Origin: CAYLYU01 sp964501925
Lineage (GTDB): Bacteria > Pseudomonadota > Zetaproteobacteria > Mariprofundales > Mariprofundaceae
Length of the DNA stretch: 64,000 nt
Assembly: GCA_964501925.1 (NCBI GenBank)
Contig: CAZCTM010000004.1
Span: 1 to 64,000, forward strand
Direction: 5' to 3'
Shown here: positions 8,131 through 16,166 of the stretch, piece by piece
Position numbering within the stretch: position 1 is the stretch's first letter
How the letters are laid out: every line of letters begins with the position of its first letter
Position numbers and translations under genes: made by a program
The notes under the pieces: model-generated
Database searches by the model: none
The model's input: only the letters and a program-made list of their open reading frames with translations
Told to the model about the DNA's origin: nothing

Positions 8131-8942
8131 GACGCCGCCCTGATTACGGTATCCTTGCCGGCGAGGCGTCTGAGATAGGCCTCCGGATCGACCTCTTCCT
8201 CCCCTGAACGCCTGTTCAGGAGATCCTGGATCCGTTTGTTATCACTGTTTCTTAATTCATCAACCGTACCGATAAACAGGATGTTTCCCTGATCCAGAAC
8301 GGTAATGCGATCGGCGATCTTGAAAGCGCTGTCAAGCTCATGGGTTACAACGACGATACTCATGCCCATACTGTCCCGCAGTTTGAGGATGAGATCGTCA
8401 ATTGCCGCAGAAACCACGGGATCAAGTCCTGCTGAAGGTTCGTCGCAGAACAGCAGGCTTGGATCCATGATGATGGCCCTGGCCAAGGCAGCCCTTTTGA
8501 TCATGCCTCCGGAAAGTTCCGAAGGCATCATGTTTTCGAATCCGGCCATTTCAACCACTTCCAGCTTGAGCCTGGCCATGATCTCCATGGTTGTGCGATC
8601 GAGCTTGGTATGTTCATACAGGGGGAGCATGATGTTTTCACCCACCGTCATCGAACTGAACAACGCCCCGCTCTGAAAGGCCACCCCCATCTTCAGGCGC
8701 AGGGCATGCAGTTCATCGGCACTTGCCTTGCAGATGTCGGTGCCCAGCAACTTGATGCTTCCAGAGGTCGCCATGTTCAGGCCAAGCATGTGACGCAGAA
8801 GGGTGCTCTTGCCTGAGCCGCTACCCCCCATGATGACCATGATTTCACCTTCATATACCTCCATGTTTACGCCCTTGAGAATCATTCGATCTCCGTAATG
8901 GGTCACCAGGTCGCAGACTTCGATGACTGCTTTTGCTCTCAT
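8127..8942 (-). CDS. mlaF: Mla-type ABC transporter ATP-binding protein MlaF
   Basis: 271 residues. Walker A GGSGSGKST (about 39-47), Q-loop VAFQSGALF, signature LSGGMIKRAALARAI and Walker B LLFCDEPSAGLD with the H-loop VVVTHEL. The SGGM-x-KR signature and the SGALF Q-loop are typical of the MlaF branch of ABC ATPases. It powers lipid transport by MlaE/MlaD. It overlaps mlaE by 1 bp and mlaD by 4 bp. Confidence 0.92.
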   Translation of the reverse strand: MRAKAVIEVCDLVTHYGDRMILKGVNMEVYEGEIMVIMGGSGSGKSTLLRHMLGLNMATSGSIKLLGTDICKASADELHALRLKMGVAFQSGALFSSMTVGENIMLPLYEHTKLDRTTMEIMARLKLEVVEMAGFENMMPSELSGGMIKRAALARAIIMDPSLLFCDEPSAGLDPVVSAAIDDLILKLRDSMGMSIVVVTHELDSAFKIADRITVLDQGNILFIGTVDELRNSDNKRIQDLLNRRSGEEEVDPEAYLRRLAGKDTVIRAAS

Positions 8943-9757
8943 CAGCGGGTCACCAGAAAGGCGAATAACATGTCCGTAATCACAATGGCGGTGATGGCAT
9001 GGACAACGGATCGTGTTGTCACCTTTCCCACACCTTCGGCGCCACCCGTCACGGCAGCACCGTTTACAACGGCAACCAGGGCGATCAGCAGGGCAAACAG
9101 GGCGCTCTTACCCAGTCCATGCATAAGATCATCCACGGACAGAATGTCCAGCGTCTGATTGGCGTAGGCGGAGAGGCTCAGGCCCAGATCAAGATTCACG
9201 TAAACACCAGCCGCAAACAGGGAAATCAGGTCGGAGAAAAAGGTGAGGGCAGGCAACATGATCAGCATGGCCAGAAGCGAAGGCACGACAAGAAAACGAA
9301 CCGGATTGATGCCCATCGATGTAAGGGCGTCGATTTCCTGATTGATTTCCATGGTCCCCAGGCGCGCAGCCAATGCCGAGCCCGAACGTCCGGCTATGAG
9401 AATCCCGGTAATCAGGGGAGAAAACTCACGGACAACGGAAAAGGCAATCCCGATGACCACTCTGGATTCTGCCCCAAATATTTTGAGGGTATGAATGCCT
9501 TGAATCGCCAGCATCATGCCGATGGTGGCGGACAAAACGATCACGATGGGGAGGGCAAAAATTCCGATCTCCATCATTTCCGAGAAAACGGAAGATAGGC
9601 GTACCGGTTGTTTCCTGAACCAGCCGAGAAATGTCCAGTACAGGGATTCGACAAGCAGGGATGCGCCATGACCAAGTCCTTCGATCCCGCGTATCGTGCT
9701 TCGCCCAACCTGTTCCAGGAGGCGCAGAGCCGGACTGTATGTTCGAGCCTCATTCAT
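8942..9757 (-). CDS. mlaE: Mla-type ABC transporter permease MlaE
   Basis: 271 residues with five or six hydrophobic segments and the conserved MlaE core: REFSPLITGILIAGRSGSALAARLG, written here in two parts as REFSPLITGILIAGR and SGSALAARLG. It is followed by the EINQEIDALTSMGINP coupling helix. It is the membrane channel part of the lipid transporter. There is no fused STAS domain and no separate MlaB gene nearby. The gene follows a small tail-anchored protein gene by 15 bp. Confidence 0.9.
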   Translation of the reverse strand: MNEARTYSPALRLLEQVGRSTIRGIEGLGHGASLLVESLYWTFLGWFRKQPVRLSSVFSEMMEIGIFALPIVIVLSATIGMMLAIQGIHTLKIFGAESRVVIGIAFSVVREFSPLITGILIAGRSGSALAARLGTMEINQEIDALTSMGINPVRFLVVPSLLAMLIMLPALTFFSDLISLFAAGVYVNLDLGLSLSAYANQTLDILSVDDLMHGLGKSALFALLIALVAVVNGAAVTGGAEGVGKVTTRSVVHAITAIVITDMLFAFLVTR

Positions 9758-9772
9758 CTGGAAATCCGCCGG

Positions 9773-10063
9773 TTAAAAAAATGTCCATATCAGGATGGCC
9801 ACGATGACGATGATGATAACAATCAGATGGATGGGGACGGGAGGGGTTGTGGCAATCATATAATATTCGCGCGCTGCTTCCTCCATGACCTCCTGAATGG
9901 AGCTGTCAGGGTCCGCTTCGTTGAGTCGCATGGCGATAAATGCTCTTACTTTTGCCCTTTCATCTTCCGGGTCTTCGATGAGGGGGCTGTTCCGGATGAA
10001 ATCATCCAGGATCTTCTCCCTGTCAGGGGCTGCAATTTCCTTGAGAGGAGATTTCTTATCCAT
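9773..10063 (-). CDS. Small tail-anchored membrane protein of unknown function
   Basis: 96 residues: a charged soluble part (about 1-76, with DREKILDDFIRNSPLIEDPE) and a single C-terminal transmembrane helix (IHLIVIIIVIVAILIWTFF) that ends the protein. That layout predicts a C-tail-anchored inner-membrane protein. It is the first gene of the Mla-type operon, 15 bp before mlaE. I know no family for it; an accessory role for the transporter is inferred from position alone. Confidence 0.6.
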   Translation of the reverse strand: MDKKSPLKEIAAPDREKILDDFIRNSPLIEDPEDERAKVRAFIAMRLNEADPDSSIQEVMEEAAREYYMIATTPPVPIHLIVIIIVIVAILIWTFF

Positions 10064-10127
10064 GAAGTTGTTCCTCTCCCTTGCTTACAGCATTCATCTT
10101 TTCCGCGTCTCTTGTCGAGCCTGTAAG

Positions 10128-10143
10128 ATCAACTCTAGTTGAT
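10128..10143. promoter_or_regulatory. 7-bp inverted repeat upstream of the Mla-type operon
   Basis: ATCAACT and AGTTGAT are separated by two bases, in the 104-bp gap between the ggt stop and the tail-anchored protein gene. Position and symmetry suit an operator for the minus-strand operon, but I do not recognise the regulator. Confidence 0.3.
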
Positions 10144-10167
10144 GATCACCGGGTTTTACAGATGTGG

Positions 10168-11796
10168 CTATTTTGTGTGCATGTCAGCGATTGCCCCTTC
10201 ACCCCGGCGATCCACCAGACCGGTCAGGATGTTGGAACTTCTGTCCCATAAAATCGCCTGCATGTTGCCATAATGACGGACCTGCCTGAGATGATGCCCC
10301 CGCCTTTTCAATTCTGTTGCAACCTCGGCCGGGAATGCGTTCTTTTCGTACTGAATCTGATCGGGCAGGAATTGATGATGGAAGCGAGGAGCATTGATCC
10401 AGTCTCGGGCCGGAGTTTCATCAAGCATAAATCCGAGGCTGGCGAGCAATACCATTGAAATAATCCGTGATCCCCCCGGGGTGCCGAGTATGAAAGTCCG
10501 CCGGGGTCCAATCACAAAGGTTGGTGTCATGCTGGACAGCATGCGCTTCCCCGGCTCTACGGCATTGACCTTGCCCTGGATCAGCCCGTAGGCATTAGGT
10601 TCCCCGGGCCTTGTCGCAAAATCATCCATCTCGTCGTTCAGCAGGATTCCGGTGCTGGGGGACAAGTAGCCGGAACCGAAGACATAATTTATGGAAAGTG
10701 TGGCCGATACCATGTTGCCTTCATGGTCAATCACTGAAAAGTGTGTCGTGTTTGTACTCGTTCCGCCGGGTTCCGCCAGGCCGTTCAATGCCTCCGATGC
10801 AGTGGCCCTGTCCATCCGGATGCTCTCACGCAGCTTGCCGAGGCGCACGGGATCCAGATAATCGTCCGGCAGGGTGATGAAGTCCGTATCACCCAGATAT
10901 GCGTTGCGATCCCTGTAAGCGCGTTTCATCGCCTCTACCAGCAGGTGGATCCTGTCCGCCTTGCCCAGTTTTGTCAGATCGTCGTTCCTGAGTTGTCCCA
11001 GGATGTGGGCCAGCGTCAGGCCACCGGAAGACGGGAGTGCGGCTGAAACAATCTTGAATCCCCGCCAGACGAAACTTACCGGTTCACGTTCCACCACCCT
11101 GTAACTGGCCAGGTCACTCAGCCGGATCAGACCCCCGTGACGCATCAGGTCGGCCACAAGCCTGCCGGCTGTTTCACCACGATAAAAGTCATCAGCCCCT
11201 CTGCTGGAAAAGCGGGACAGGGTCTCTGCCAGTGCACTCTGGCGGATGGTTTCGCCGAGCGATTTGTCGAAGATTCGACGAGCGGCAACATTGAACGCCT
11301 TTCGGCGCCATTGAATGATACGGGCAAGGCGTGGGCCAACCTTGAAGCCATTTTGGGCAAGATGAATTGCCGGAGCGGTCACGGTGGGTCGTTTGAGCCT
11401 GCCGTATCTTGAGATGAGCAGGTCCACGGCTGCCGGGATGCCGGGCACACCTGCAGATTGGGGTCCATCTATGCTCGACTTTGTTTGGTAGATCTCACCG
11501 TGTCCGGCAAGTCGGGGAGCGGTTTCCCGTGCATCAATCATTGCATAGCGATTTTCCCTGGCGATGTAGAGCAGATAGAACCCTCCACCCCCGAAACCCG
11601 AGGAACTGGGTTCAACAACACCAAGGGCCAGGGTTGTTGCCGCGGCGGCATCAAACGCGTTCCCGCCTTTTTTGAGCATAAGGAGGCCAGCCCTGGCAGC
11701 AAGAGGGTGGGCTGCAACCACCATGCCGGTATGCGGTCCTGCCGCGTGAGCCTCCGCGGGGAGGAAAAGCAAGAGGATGAGGGCAAAGCGAGTCAT
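10168..11796 (-). CDS. ggt: Gamma-glutamyltransferase (glutathione hydrolase)
   Basis: 542 residues from the chosen ATG, which starts a clean signal peptide (MTRFALILLLFLPAEAHA). A longer frame to 11856 would bury that signal. The catalytic nucleophile is the first Thr of TTHFSV (about residue 350), where the proenzyme cuts itself into two chains. The substrate-site motifs SSGGLTLAHILGQL, NDEMDDF and GTPGGSRI are present, and the length matches the family. It would act in the periplasm on glutathione and other gamma-glutamyl compounds. It stands alone, with intergenic gaps on both sides. Confidence 0.92.
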   Translation of the reverse strand: MTRFALILLLFLPAEAHAAGPHTGMVVAAHPLAARAGLLMLKKGGNAFDAAAATTLALGVVEPSSSGFGGGGFYLLYIARENRYAMIDARETAPRLAGHGEIYQTKSSIDGPQSAGVPGIPAAVDLLISRYGRLKRPTVTAPAIHLAQNGFKVGPRLARIIQWRRKAFNVAARRIFDKSLGETIRQSALAETLSRFSSRGADDFYRGETAGRLVADLMRHGGLIRLSDLASYRVVEREPVSFVWRGFKIVSAALPSSGGLTLAHILGQLRNDDLTKLGKADRIHLLVEAMKRAYRDRNAYLGDTDFITLPDDYLDPVRLGKLRESIRMDRATASEALNGLAEPGGTSTNTTHFSVIDHEGNMVSATLSINYVFGSGYLSPSTGILLNDEMDDFATRPGEPNAYGLIQGKVNAVEPGKRMLSSMTPTFVIGPRRTFILGTPGGSRIISMVLLASLGFMLDETPARDWINAPRFHHQFLPDQIQYEKNAFPAEVATELKRRGHHLRQVRHYGNMQAILWDRSSNILTGLVDRRGEGAIADMHTK

Positions 11797-11903
11797 CGGA
11801 TCACTGTAACCCGGCTGCGAACAAACATCCAAGCCCCGAACTTTCATGCGGATCATTTGCAGGGGACATATGGCCTTTCGCCTAAGCAGGAAGAAACAGC
11901 CCT

Positions 11904-12719
11904 TTACTCTTCATGCCTGAAATCCCTGATAATGTAACTGCCGGACTTTTCATCCAGCTCAAGATCCAGAAGCTTGCGGGCCTGGGCCTCTTCCAGAAGC
12001 TTTCCAAAGGTGCGGAAGCCGTGGTAGGTCTCATTAAACCCGGGTTTTCTGCGCTTGAGCGTCTGTTTGACCATCGAGGCCCACACCTTCGCCTCTTCGC
12101 CACGTTCCTTGAACAGGTCTTCCACCGTTTCCATCACGAGATCGATGGCCTCCTGGCGCTTGTCTTCGTCTGCTGCCTTGCTTTTCTTGCCCGCCTGGGC
12201 CGACCTCGCGGCAGGTTTCTTCACCCGGGCCGGTTTTTCCCGCTCGCGTACCAGATCATCATAGAATATGAACTCATCGCAGTTGGCGATCAGGAGGTCG
12301 GATGTCGAATTTTTCACGCCTACACCGATGACAACCTTGTTATTTTCCCGAAGCTTGCTCACCAATGGCGAGAAATCGGAGTCCCCGCTGATAATGACGA
12401 AGGTGTCCACATGTGACTTTGTGTAGCAAAGGTCGAGGGCGTCAACGACCATGCGTATATCTGCCGAATTCTTGCCGCTCATCCGAATGTGCGGAATCTC
12501 GATAAGCTCGAAAGACGCCTCATGCATGATGCCCTTGAACTCCTTGTATCGATCCCAGTCACAATATGCCTTCTTGACGACGATGTTGCCCTTTAGCAAA
12601 AGGCGTTCGAGTATTTTGTGCACATCGAACTTGTCATATTTCGCATCGCGGACACCCAGGGCGATGTTTTCAAAATCACAGAAAAGAGCCATGTTCTGTG
12701 TTGTCACTTGTCCGGTCAC
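11904..12719 (-). CDS. NYN-domain nuclease with LOTUS/OST-HTH domain (LabA/DUF88 type)
   Basis: 271 residues from a GTG that has GGAGG five bases upstream; in-frame codons run to 12839, but that part lies in a likely leader. The NYN (PIN-like) domain has the acidic residues of the family: ALFCDFENIALGVRD, SADIRMVVDAL and ISGDSDFSPLV. A Lys/Ala-rich linker leads to a C-terminal OST-HTH/LOTUS domain (AKVWASMVKQTLKRRKPGF). NYN-LOTUS proteins are thought to cut or bind RNA. The gene is divergent from the cold-shock gene, across 314 bp. Confidence 0.82.
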   Translation of the reverse strand: MTGQVTTQNMALFCDFENIALGVRDAKYDKFDVHKILERLLLKGNIVVKKAYCDWDRYKEFKGIMHEASFELIEIPHIRMSGKNSADIRMVVDALDLCYTKSHVDTFVIISGDSDFSPLVSKLRENNKVVIGVGVKNSTSDLLIANCDEFIFYDDLVREREKPARVKKPAARSAQAGKKSKAADEDKRQEAIDLVMETVEDLFKERGEEAKVWASMVKQTLKRRKPGFNETYHGFRTFGKLLEEAQARKLLDLELDEKSGSYIIRDFRHEE

Positions 12720-13033
12720 ATGTGCCTCCGTTTGTTTCAACTGATATCTTTCGCTCCCCAGTGTAGTGGATTCGAATGGGCCTGGAAAATGCTGCCCTGC
12801 CGGATGCCGGATCATTTTCCAGTCGCCGGCCGGGGTCATTCCTTCGCGTTTCCGGACGGCGGATGGTATTGCCGCTGGTTTTACCGGCGATGATCGCTTA
12901 CACTGTCGGCTGCTGCATATTGTAACTGATCAATTCCAGGTAGTTTCGAAGGGCCCTTTCCTGAATTTTCTCCCGGTATTCCTGTCACGATATGCATGTA
13001 AATTTTATTTTTTGATAGATTGAGGTATTTTTT
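12720..13033. other. Divergent intergenic region between NYN-LOTUS and cold-shock genes
   Basis: 314 bp with no convincing gene. It holds a 10-bp inverted repeat at 12782-12822 on the NYN side. On the csp side lies an AT-rich leader (about 12990-13033) ending in the ribosome site TTGAGG. Cold-shock mRNAs often have long structured leaders, but I could not identify a cold box or a clear -35/-10 pair. Confidence 0.5.
12782..12822. repeat. Perfect 10-bp inverted repeat in the NYN gene leader
   Basis: CTGGAAAATG (12782-12791) and CATTTTCCAG (12813-12822) are perfectly complementary, with 21 bases between them. The structure sits about 60-100 bases upstream of the GTG start of the NYN-LOTUS gene, so it would form a stem-loop in its 5' leader if transcribed from there. 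Confidence 0.5.
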
Positions 13034-13237
13034 ATGGCTACAGGTACGGTCAAGTGGTTTAACGAATCCAAGGGTTACGGCTTTATTGCTCAGGATGATG
13101 GCGGTGATGATGTGTTTGTGCATTTTTCAGCGATCCAGGGCGATGGTTTTAAAACCTTGGTGGAAGGACAGAAGGTCACGTTTGAGGTTGAGGAGGGTCA
13201 GAAAGGCCCCCAGGCAAGAAACGTTTCTGCCCAGTAA
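13034..13237 (+). CDS. Cold-shock protein (CspA family)
   Basis: 67 residues, the usual length. The single cold-shock domain carries TVKWFNESKGYGFI (RNP1 region) and DVFVHFSAI (RNP2), the RNA-binding aromatic motifs, and ends in GPQARNVSAQ. It binds single-stranded RNA or DNA as an RNA chaperone. The start follows TTGAGG at a spacing of seven or eight bases. A strong intrinsic terminator follows, so it is a single-gene transcript. Confidence 0.95.
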   Translation: MATGTVKWFNESKGYGFIAQDDGGDDVFVHFSAIQGDGFKTLVEGQKVTFEVEEGQKGPQARNVSAQ

Positions 13238-13268
13238 ACCACAGCCAGCATAAGCAGGCTTGATTTGG

Positions 13269-13298
13269 CGCCCCACCGTTCGGTGGGGCGTTTTTTTT
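13269..13298 (+). terminator. Intrinsic terminator of the cold-shock gene
   Basis: CGCCCCACCG pairs with CGGTGGGGCG around a tight loop, followed at once by eight T residues. It lies 31 bp after the csp stop codon. Confidence 0.93.
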
Positions 13299-13314
13299 GA
13301 TGCCGAGGTGATGT

Positions 13315-14673
13315 TCAGGATTCTGAAGCGGATATATCCAGGGTGATCCGGATTTCCAGTCCGCCCTCGGGGGGGTTGATTGCCGTAATGTCTCCCCCGT
13401 GCAGGGAGATGGCGTGCCTGGCGATCGCAAGTCCCAGACCAAATCCACCTCCATGATGTCCCCGGGCCGAAGAAACCTTGTAGAAGGGTTCAAACAGATG
13501 AGGCAGGCATTCACCGGGGACGCCCGGACCGTGATCACGGATCACAACGGTTGCGATTCTGTCCGAGGTGGAAAGTGAAACGGATACCTCCGTTTCGGCA
13601 TCGGTGTGCCTGATGGCGTTTCGGATCACGTTGTCGAAGGCCTGACGCAACCAGAGGGGATCTCCGGTACAGACACATGGCTCGATGGATTCAATGACAA
13701 TACGCTTGTCTGCTGATTGAGCCTCAAAAGCCGAATCTTCAACAACTTCCTTGAGAATCTTGTCCAGTTGCAGTCGGGTCCGGTTCATTTGAATGCTGGC
13801 TTGTTCAAGCCGTGTCAGGGTGAGCACCTCTTCAATCAGACGATTCAAGCGTTCTGCTTCCTTTTCAATGCGATCAAGCTCGTTCCGGGCCCGGTCTCCA
13901 CTCCTGTTTCTGGCCAGTTCAAGAGCGATCTGAAGTCTGGCAAGCGGCGATCGGAGTTCATGTGAGACATCGCGCAGCAACTGTTTGTGGCTTTTCACCA
14001 TTGAATCAAGTTGCAGTGCCATGTTGTCAAAGCTACGTGCCAGATCACCCAGCTCATCCTTGCGCCTGGAAAGATCGGATGGCGTCCTTGTCTCCAGTGC
14101 CCCTTCACCAAGGCGCATGGCCGCGGCCTGCAGTGAGCGGATGGGCGAAGTCAGCGTCCGGGTCAATACCCAGCTGATCAGCAGGATGACGGCCAGAGCG
14201 GACAGCAAGCGAATGGCGGTGAGATATTTCCCGCTTTGCCGCATGATGGTCCGGGGGATCATGGAGGCAGCTATCCAGTAGAGTCTGCCGGGCTTTCCAT
14301 CGACGGGCAGGGCAACGGCTAATGTGGGTGGCTGGACTAGCGTGATGCGTTCCTGTTTGGCAAGCACTCGCTTGACCAGCGGTCGAAGATGTTCCGGAAC
14401 GGGTCTGCCCAGAACGTCTCTTCCCTGACTGTCCAGCAACAATCCGCGGAAATGAAGGGATCGTCTGGCATGCTTGAGCCATTGCTGATAGGCGTGTCGC
14501 CCCTCTTCCGTGAACAGGCTGCTTGCGGTTTCAGCCTGGTCGCTCAGGGTTGCCAGACGCGCCTCAATCTCCTGATTTTCCTGGATCCATTGTCTGCCGA
14601 CCCATGTTGATAAGGCTGCGGTAAGTATCAGAGTCAGGCCAAGAACGAAGAACAGCTTCCAGAATAAACGCAT
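13315..14673 (-). CDS. CpxA-like envelope-stress sensor histidine kinase
   Basis: 452 residues. Transmembrane segments at about 5-23 and 153-171 flank a periplasmic sensor, followed by a HAMP domain. The H-box is RDVSHELRSPLARLQIAL with His near 238, then NVIRNAIRH (N-box), DHGPGVP and GFGLGLAIA (G-boxes). The SHELRSPLARL box and overall plan match CpxA. The partner regulator gene ends 3 bp upstream, and a CpxP/Spy-type gene is divergent from it, which is the cpxP/cpxRA layout of enterobacteria. The pair would sense misfolded envelope proteins. Confidence 0.85.
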   Translation of the reverse strand: MRLFWKLFFVLGLTLILTAALSTWVGRQWIQENQEIEARLATLSDQAETASSLFTEEGRHAYQQWLKHARRSLHFRGLLLDSQGRDVLGRPVPEHLRPLVKRVLAKQERITLVQPPTLAVALPVDGKPGRLYWIAASMIPRTIMRQSGKYLTAIRLLSALAVILLISWVLTRTLTSPIRSLQAAAMRLGEGALETRTPSDLSRRKDELGDLARSFDNMALQLDSMVKSHKQLLRDVSHELRSPLARLQIALELARNRSGDRARNELDRIEKEAERLNRLIEEVLTLTRLEQASIQMNRTRLQLDKILKEVVEDSAFEAQSADKRIVIESIEPCVCTGDPLWLRQAFDNVIRNAIRHTDAETEVSVSLSTSDRIATVVIRDHGPGVPGECLPHLFEPFYKVSSARGHHGGGFGLGLAIARHAISLHGGDITAINPPEGGLEIRITLDISASES

Positions 14674-14676
14674 GGT

Positions 14677-15363
14677 TTACTCCGGCACAAACAGCCAGCC
14701 AACACCACGAACGGTTTTGATGCGTGGGCCACCGTCAGGCAAGGTGGAAAGCTTTTTGCGAATATGCCAGACGTGAACATCCAGTGAGCGGTCAAAGGGG
14801 CCGAGATGTTTGCCGAGGGCCGCCTTGGACAGCTCATGCTTGCTGACGACTTCACCGGCGTGTTTCATCAGCTCGGCCAGAACATTGTACTCTGTGGCGG
14901 TGAGTTCTACGGACTTGCCATAGTCGTAAACTGTACGAGACCGGGGTTGCCATTCAATGGATCCGAGACGATAAACCCTGGTCGAAGGTCCTGGCGCATG
15001 TGTTCCTTTGGCTCGACGAAGCACGGCCCGGATACGAGCGACCAGCTCTCTCGGGTTGCAGGGTTTGGGTATGTAGTCATCTGCGCCCAGTTCCAGGCCG
15101 ATGATGCGATCCATTTCCTCACCACGGGCTGTCAGCATGATAACGGGCAGACTGGAGTGCTGCCGAAGTTCCCTTAACACATCCATGCCGCTTTTGCCCG
15201 GCATCATGATGTCCAGCACGACGAGGTCGAAAGACCCGGAAAGCGCCAGTCTGATTCCCGATTCCCCCTCGTGGGCACACTCTGTCCTGAACCCTTCACT
15301 CGCAAGGAATCGTGCCATCAGACCGCAAAGTTCGATGTCGTCATCGATAAGCAGAATGCGCAT
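14677..15363 (-). CDS. CpxR-like response regulator (OmpR family)
   Basis: 228 residues from the ATG at 15363, which begins MRILLIDDD as the family does; codons upstream to 15420 have no start context. Asp51 (VVLDIMMP) is the phospho-acceptor and DDYIPKPCNPRELVARI holds the conserved Lys. The winged-helix domain has LTATEYNVLAELM and ends in VRGVGWLF. The gene lies 3 bp before the kinase gene. The site at 15425-15439 upstream suggests autoregulation. Confidence 0.87.
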   Translation of the reverse strand: MRILLIDDDIELCGLMARFLASEGFRTECAHEGESGIRLALSGSFDLVVLDIMMPGKSGMDVLRELRQHSSLPVIMLTARGEEMDRIIGLELGADDYIPKPCNPRELVARIRAVLRRAKGTHAPGPSTRVYRLGSIEWQPRSRTVYDYGKSVELTATEYNVLAELMKHAGEVVSKHELSKAALGKHLGPFDRSLDVHVWHIRKKLSTLPDGGPRIKTVRGVGWLFVPE

Positions 15364-15424
15364 ACCGTTATCTTGCCATGAAAATCTGGCACAAGAAGGC
15401 CGATCCCGGGAAATTTGCAAATTC

Positions 15425-15439
15425 TTTACGTTTATTCAC
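15425..15439. promoter_or_regulatory. Candidate CpxR-binding site between cpxR-like and cpxP-like genes
   Basis: TTTAC, five bases, TTCAC. On the minus strand this reads GTGAA-N5-GTAAA, one base from the CpxR consensus GTAAA-N5-GTAAA. It lies in the 175-bp gap between the divergent regulator and CpxP/Spy-like genes, where cpxR/cpxP autoregulation is known in E. coli. Confidence 0.5.
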
Positions 15440-15538
15440 GACAAATTTTCACTCTTCCAACCCAAATTTACATCCGCAGGACCATTATTCGGGTTGTGCG
15501 GCGGCCATGCTGCAACTTATGGACAGAAGGAGACATGA

Positions 15539-15997
15539 ATGAACAGGATCATCGTTTGGATAGCTGGAATCGGGCTGTTGTTTGCCCTGAACACATCGGT
15601 AATGGCCTTCCCTGAAAGGATGGGTAATCCACCGGAGATGCATCAGAAACTCGAGAGAATGGCCGAAGAATTGAATTTGACGGATGAACAGAAGGAACAG
15701 CTCAAACACGTTTACCGTCAATCCCGTTCCCGGTTGCAGAAGCTGCGCGATGCAATGCAGGACAATCGCGAAGCCTTGCGAAAACTGGATCCCGAAGATG
15801 CCCATTACCACCAACAGGTTGCGCGTCTGGCCAGGAAACAGGGGGCTCTGGTTGAGAAGATGATCAAGGCTCGAAGCCATGTTCGGGCGGAGATTTATGC
15901 GATTCTCACACCGGAACAACGTGAAAAGGCCAGAAATCTTCGCAAACATCACAGGCATGAAAGGCCCGGCAGGCTCCATCCCCCGTTTGGTGGCTGA
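15539..15997 (+). CDS. CpxP/Spy-family periplasmic chaperone-like protein
   Basis: 152 residues with a signal peptide (MNRIIVWIAGIGLLFALNTSVMA). The mature protein is helical with two LTxxQ motifs, LTDEQKEQLK and LTPEQREKAR, the signature of the CpxP/Spy family. The C-terminus is His/Arg/Pro-rich (KHHRHERPGRLHPPFGG), unlike E. coli CpxP, and could bind metal. In E. coli CpxP restrains CpxA and Spy is a chaperone. The start follows AAGGAGAC. Its divergent position to the CpxRA-like pair supports a role as feedback inhibitor. Confidence 0.85.
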   Translation: MNRIIVWIAGIGLLFALNTSVMAFPERMGNPPEMHQKLERMAEELNLTDEQKEQLKHVYRQSRSRLQKLRDAMQDNREALRKLDPEDAHYHQQVARLARKQGALVEKMIKARSHVRAEIYAILTPEQREKARNLRKHHRHERPGRLHPPFGG

Positions 15998-16019
15998 TCG
16001 TTTGCCATCCATCGTTTTA

Positions 16020-16043
16020 CCCCGCACAGGACCTTGTGCGGGG
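16020..16043. terminator. Hairpin after the CpxP-like gene (weak terminator)
   Basis: CCCCGCACA and TGTGCGGGG form a 9-bp stem with a 6-base loop, 22 bp after the stop codon. No T-run follows, so it may be a Rho-dependent or mRNA-stabilising hairpin. Confidence 0.5.
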
Positions 16044-16166
16044 TGCTTCATAACCGGTATCGATCGACCATGATCTTACAGGCTTTACAACGAATGGAGA
16101 AAGCCTGTCCCGACTTTGGCATAATGCTGGAAGTTTGATATGCACAACATGATGAGGGGGGCATTC

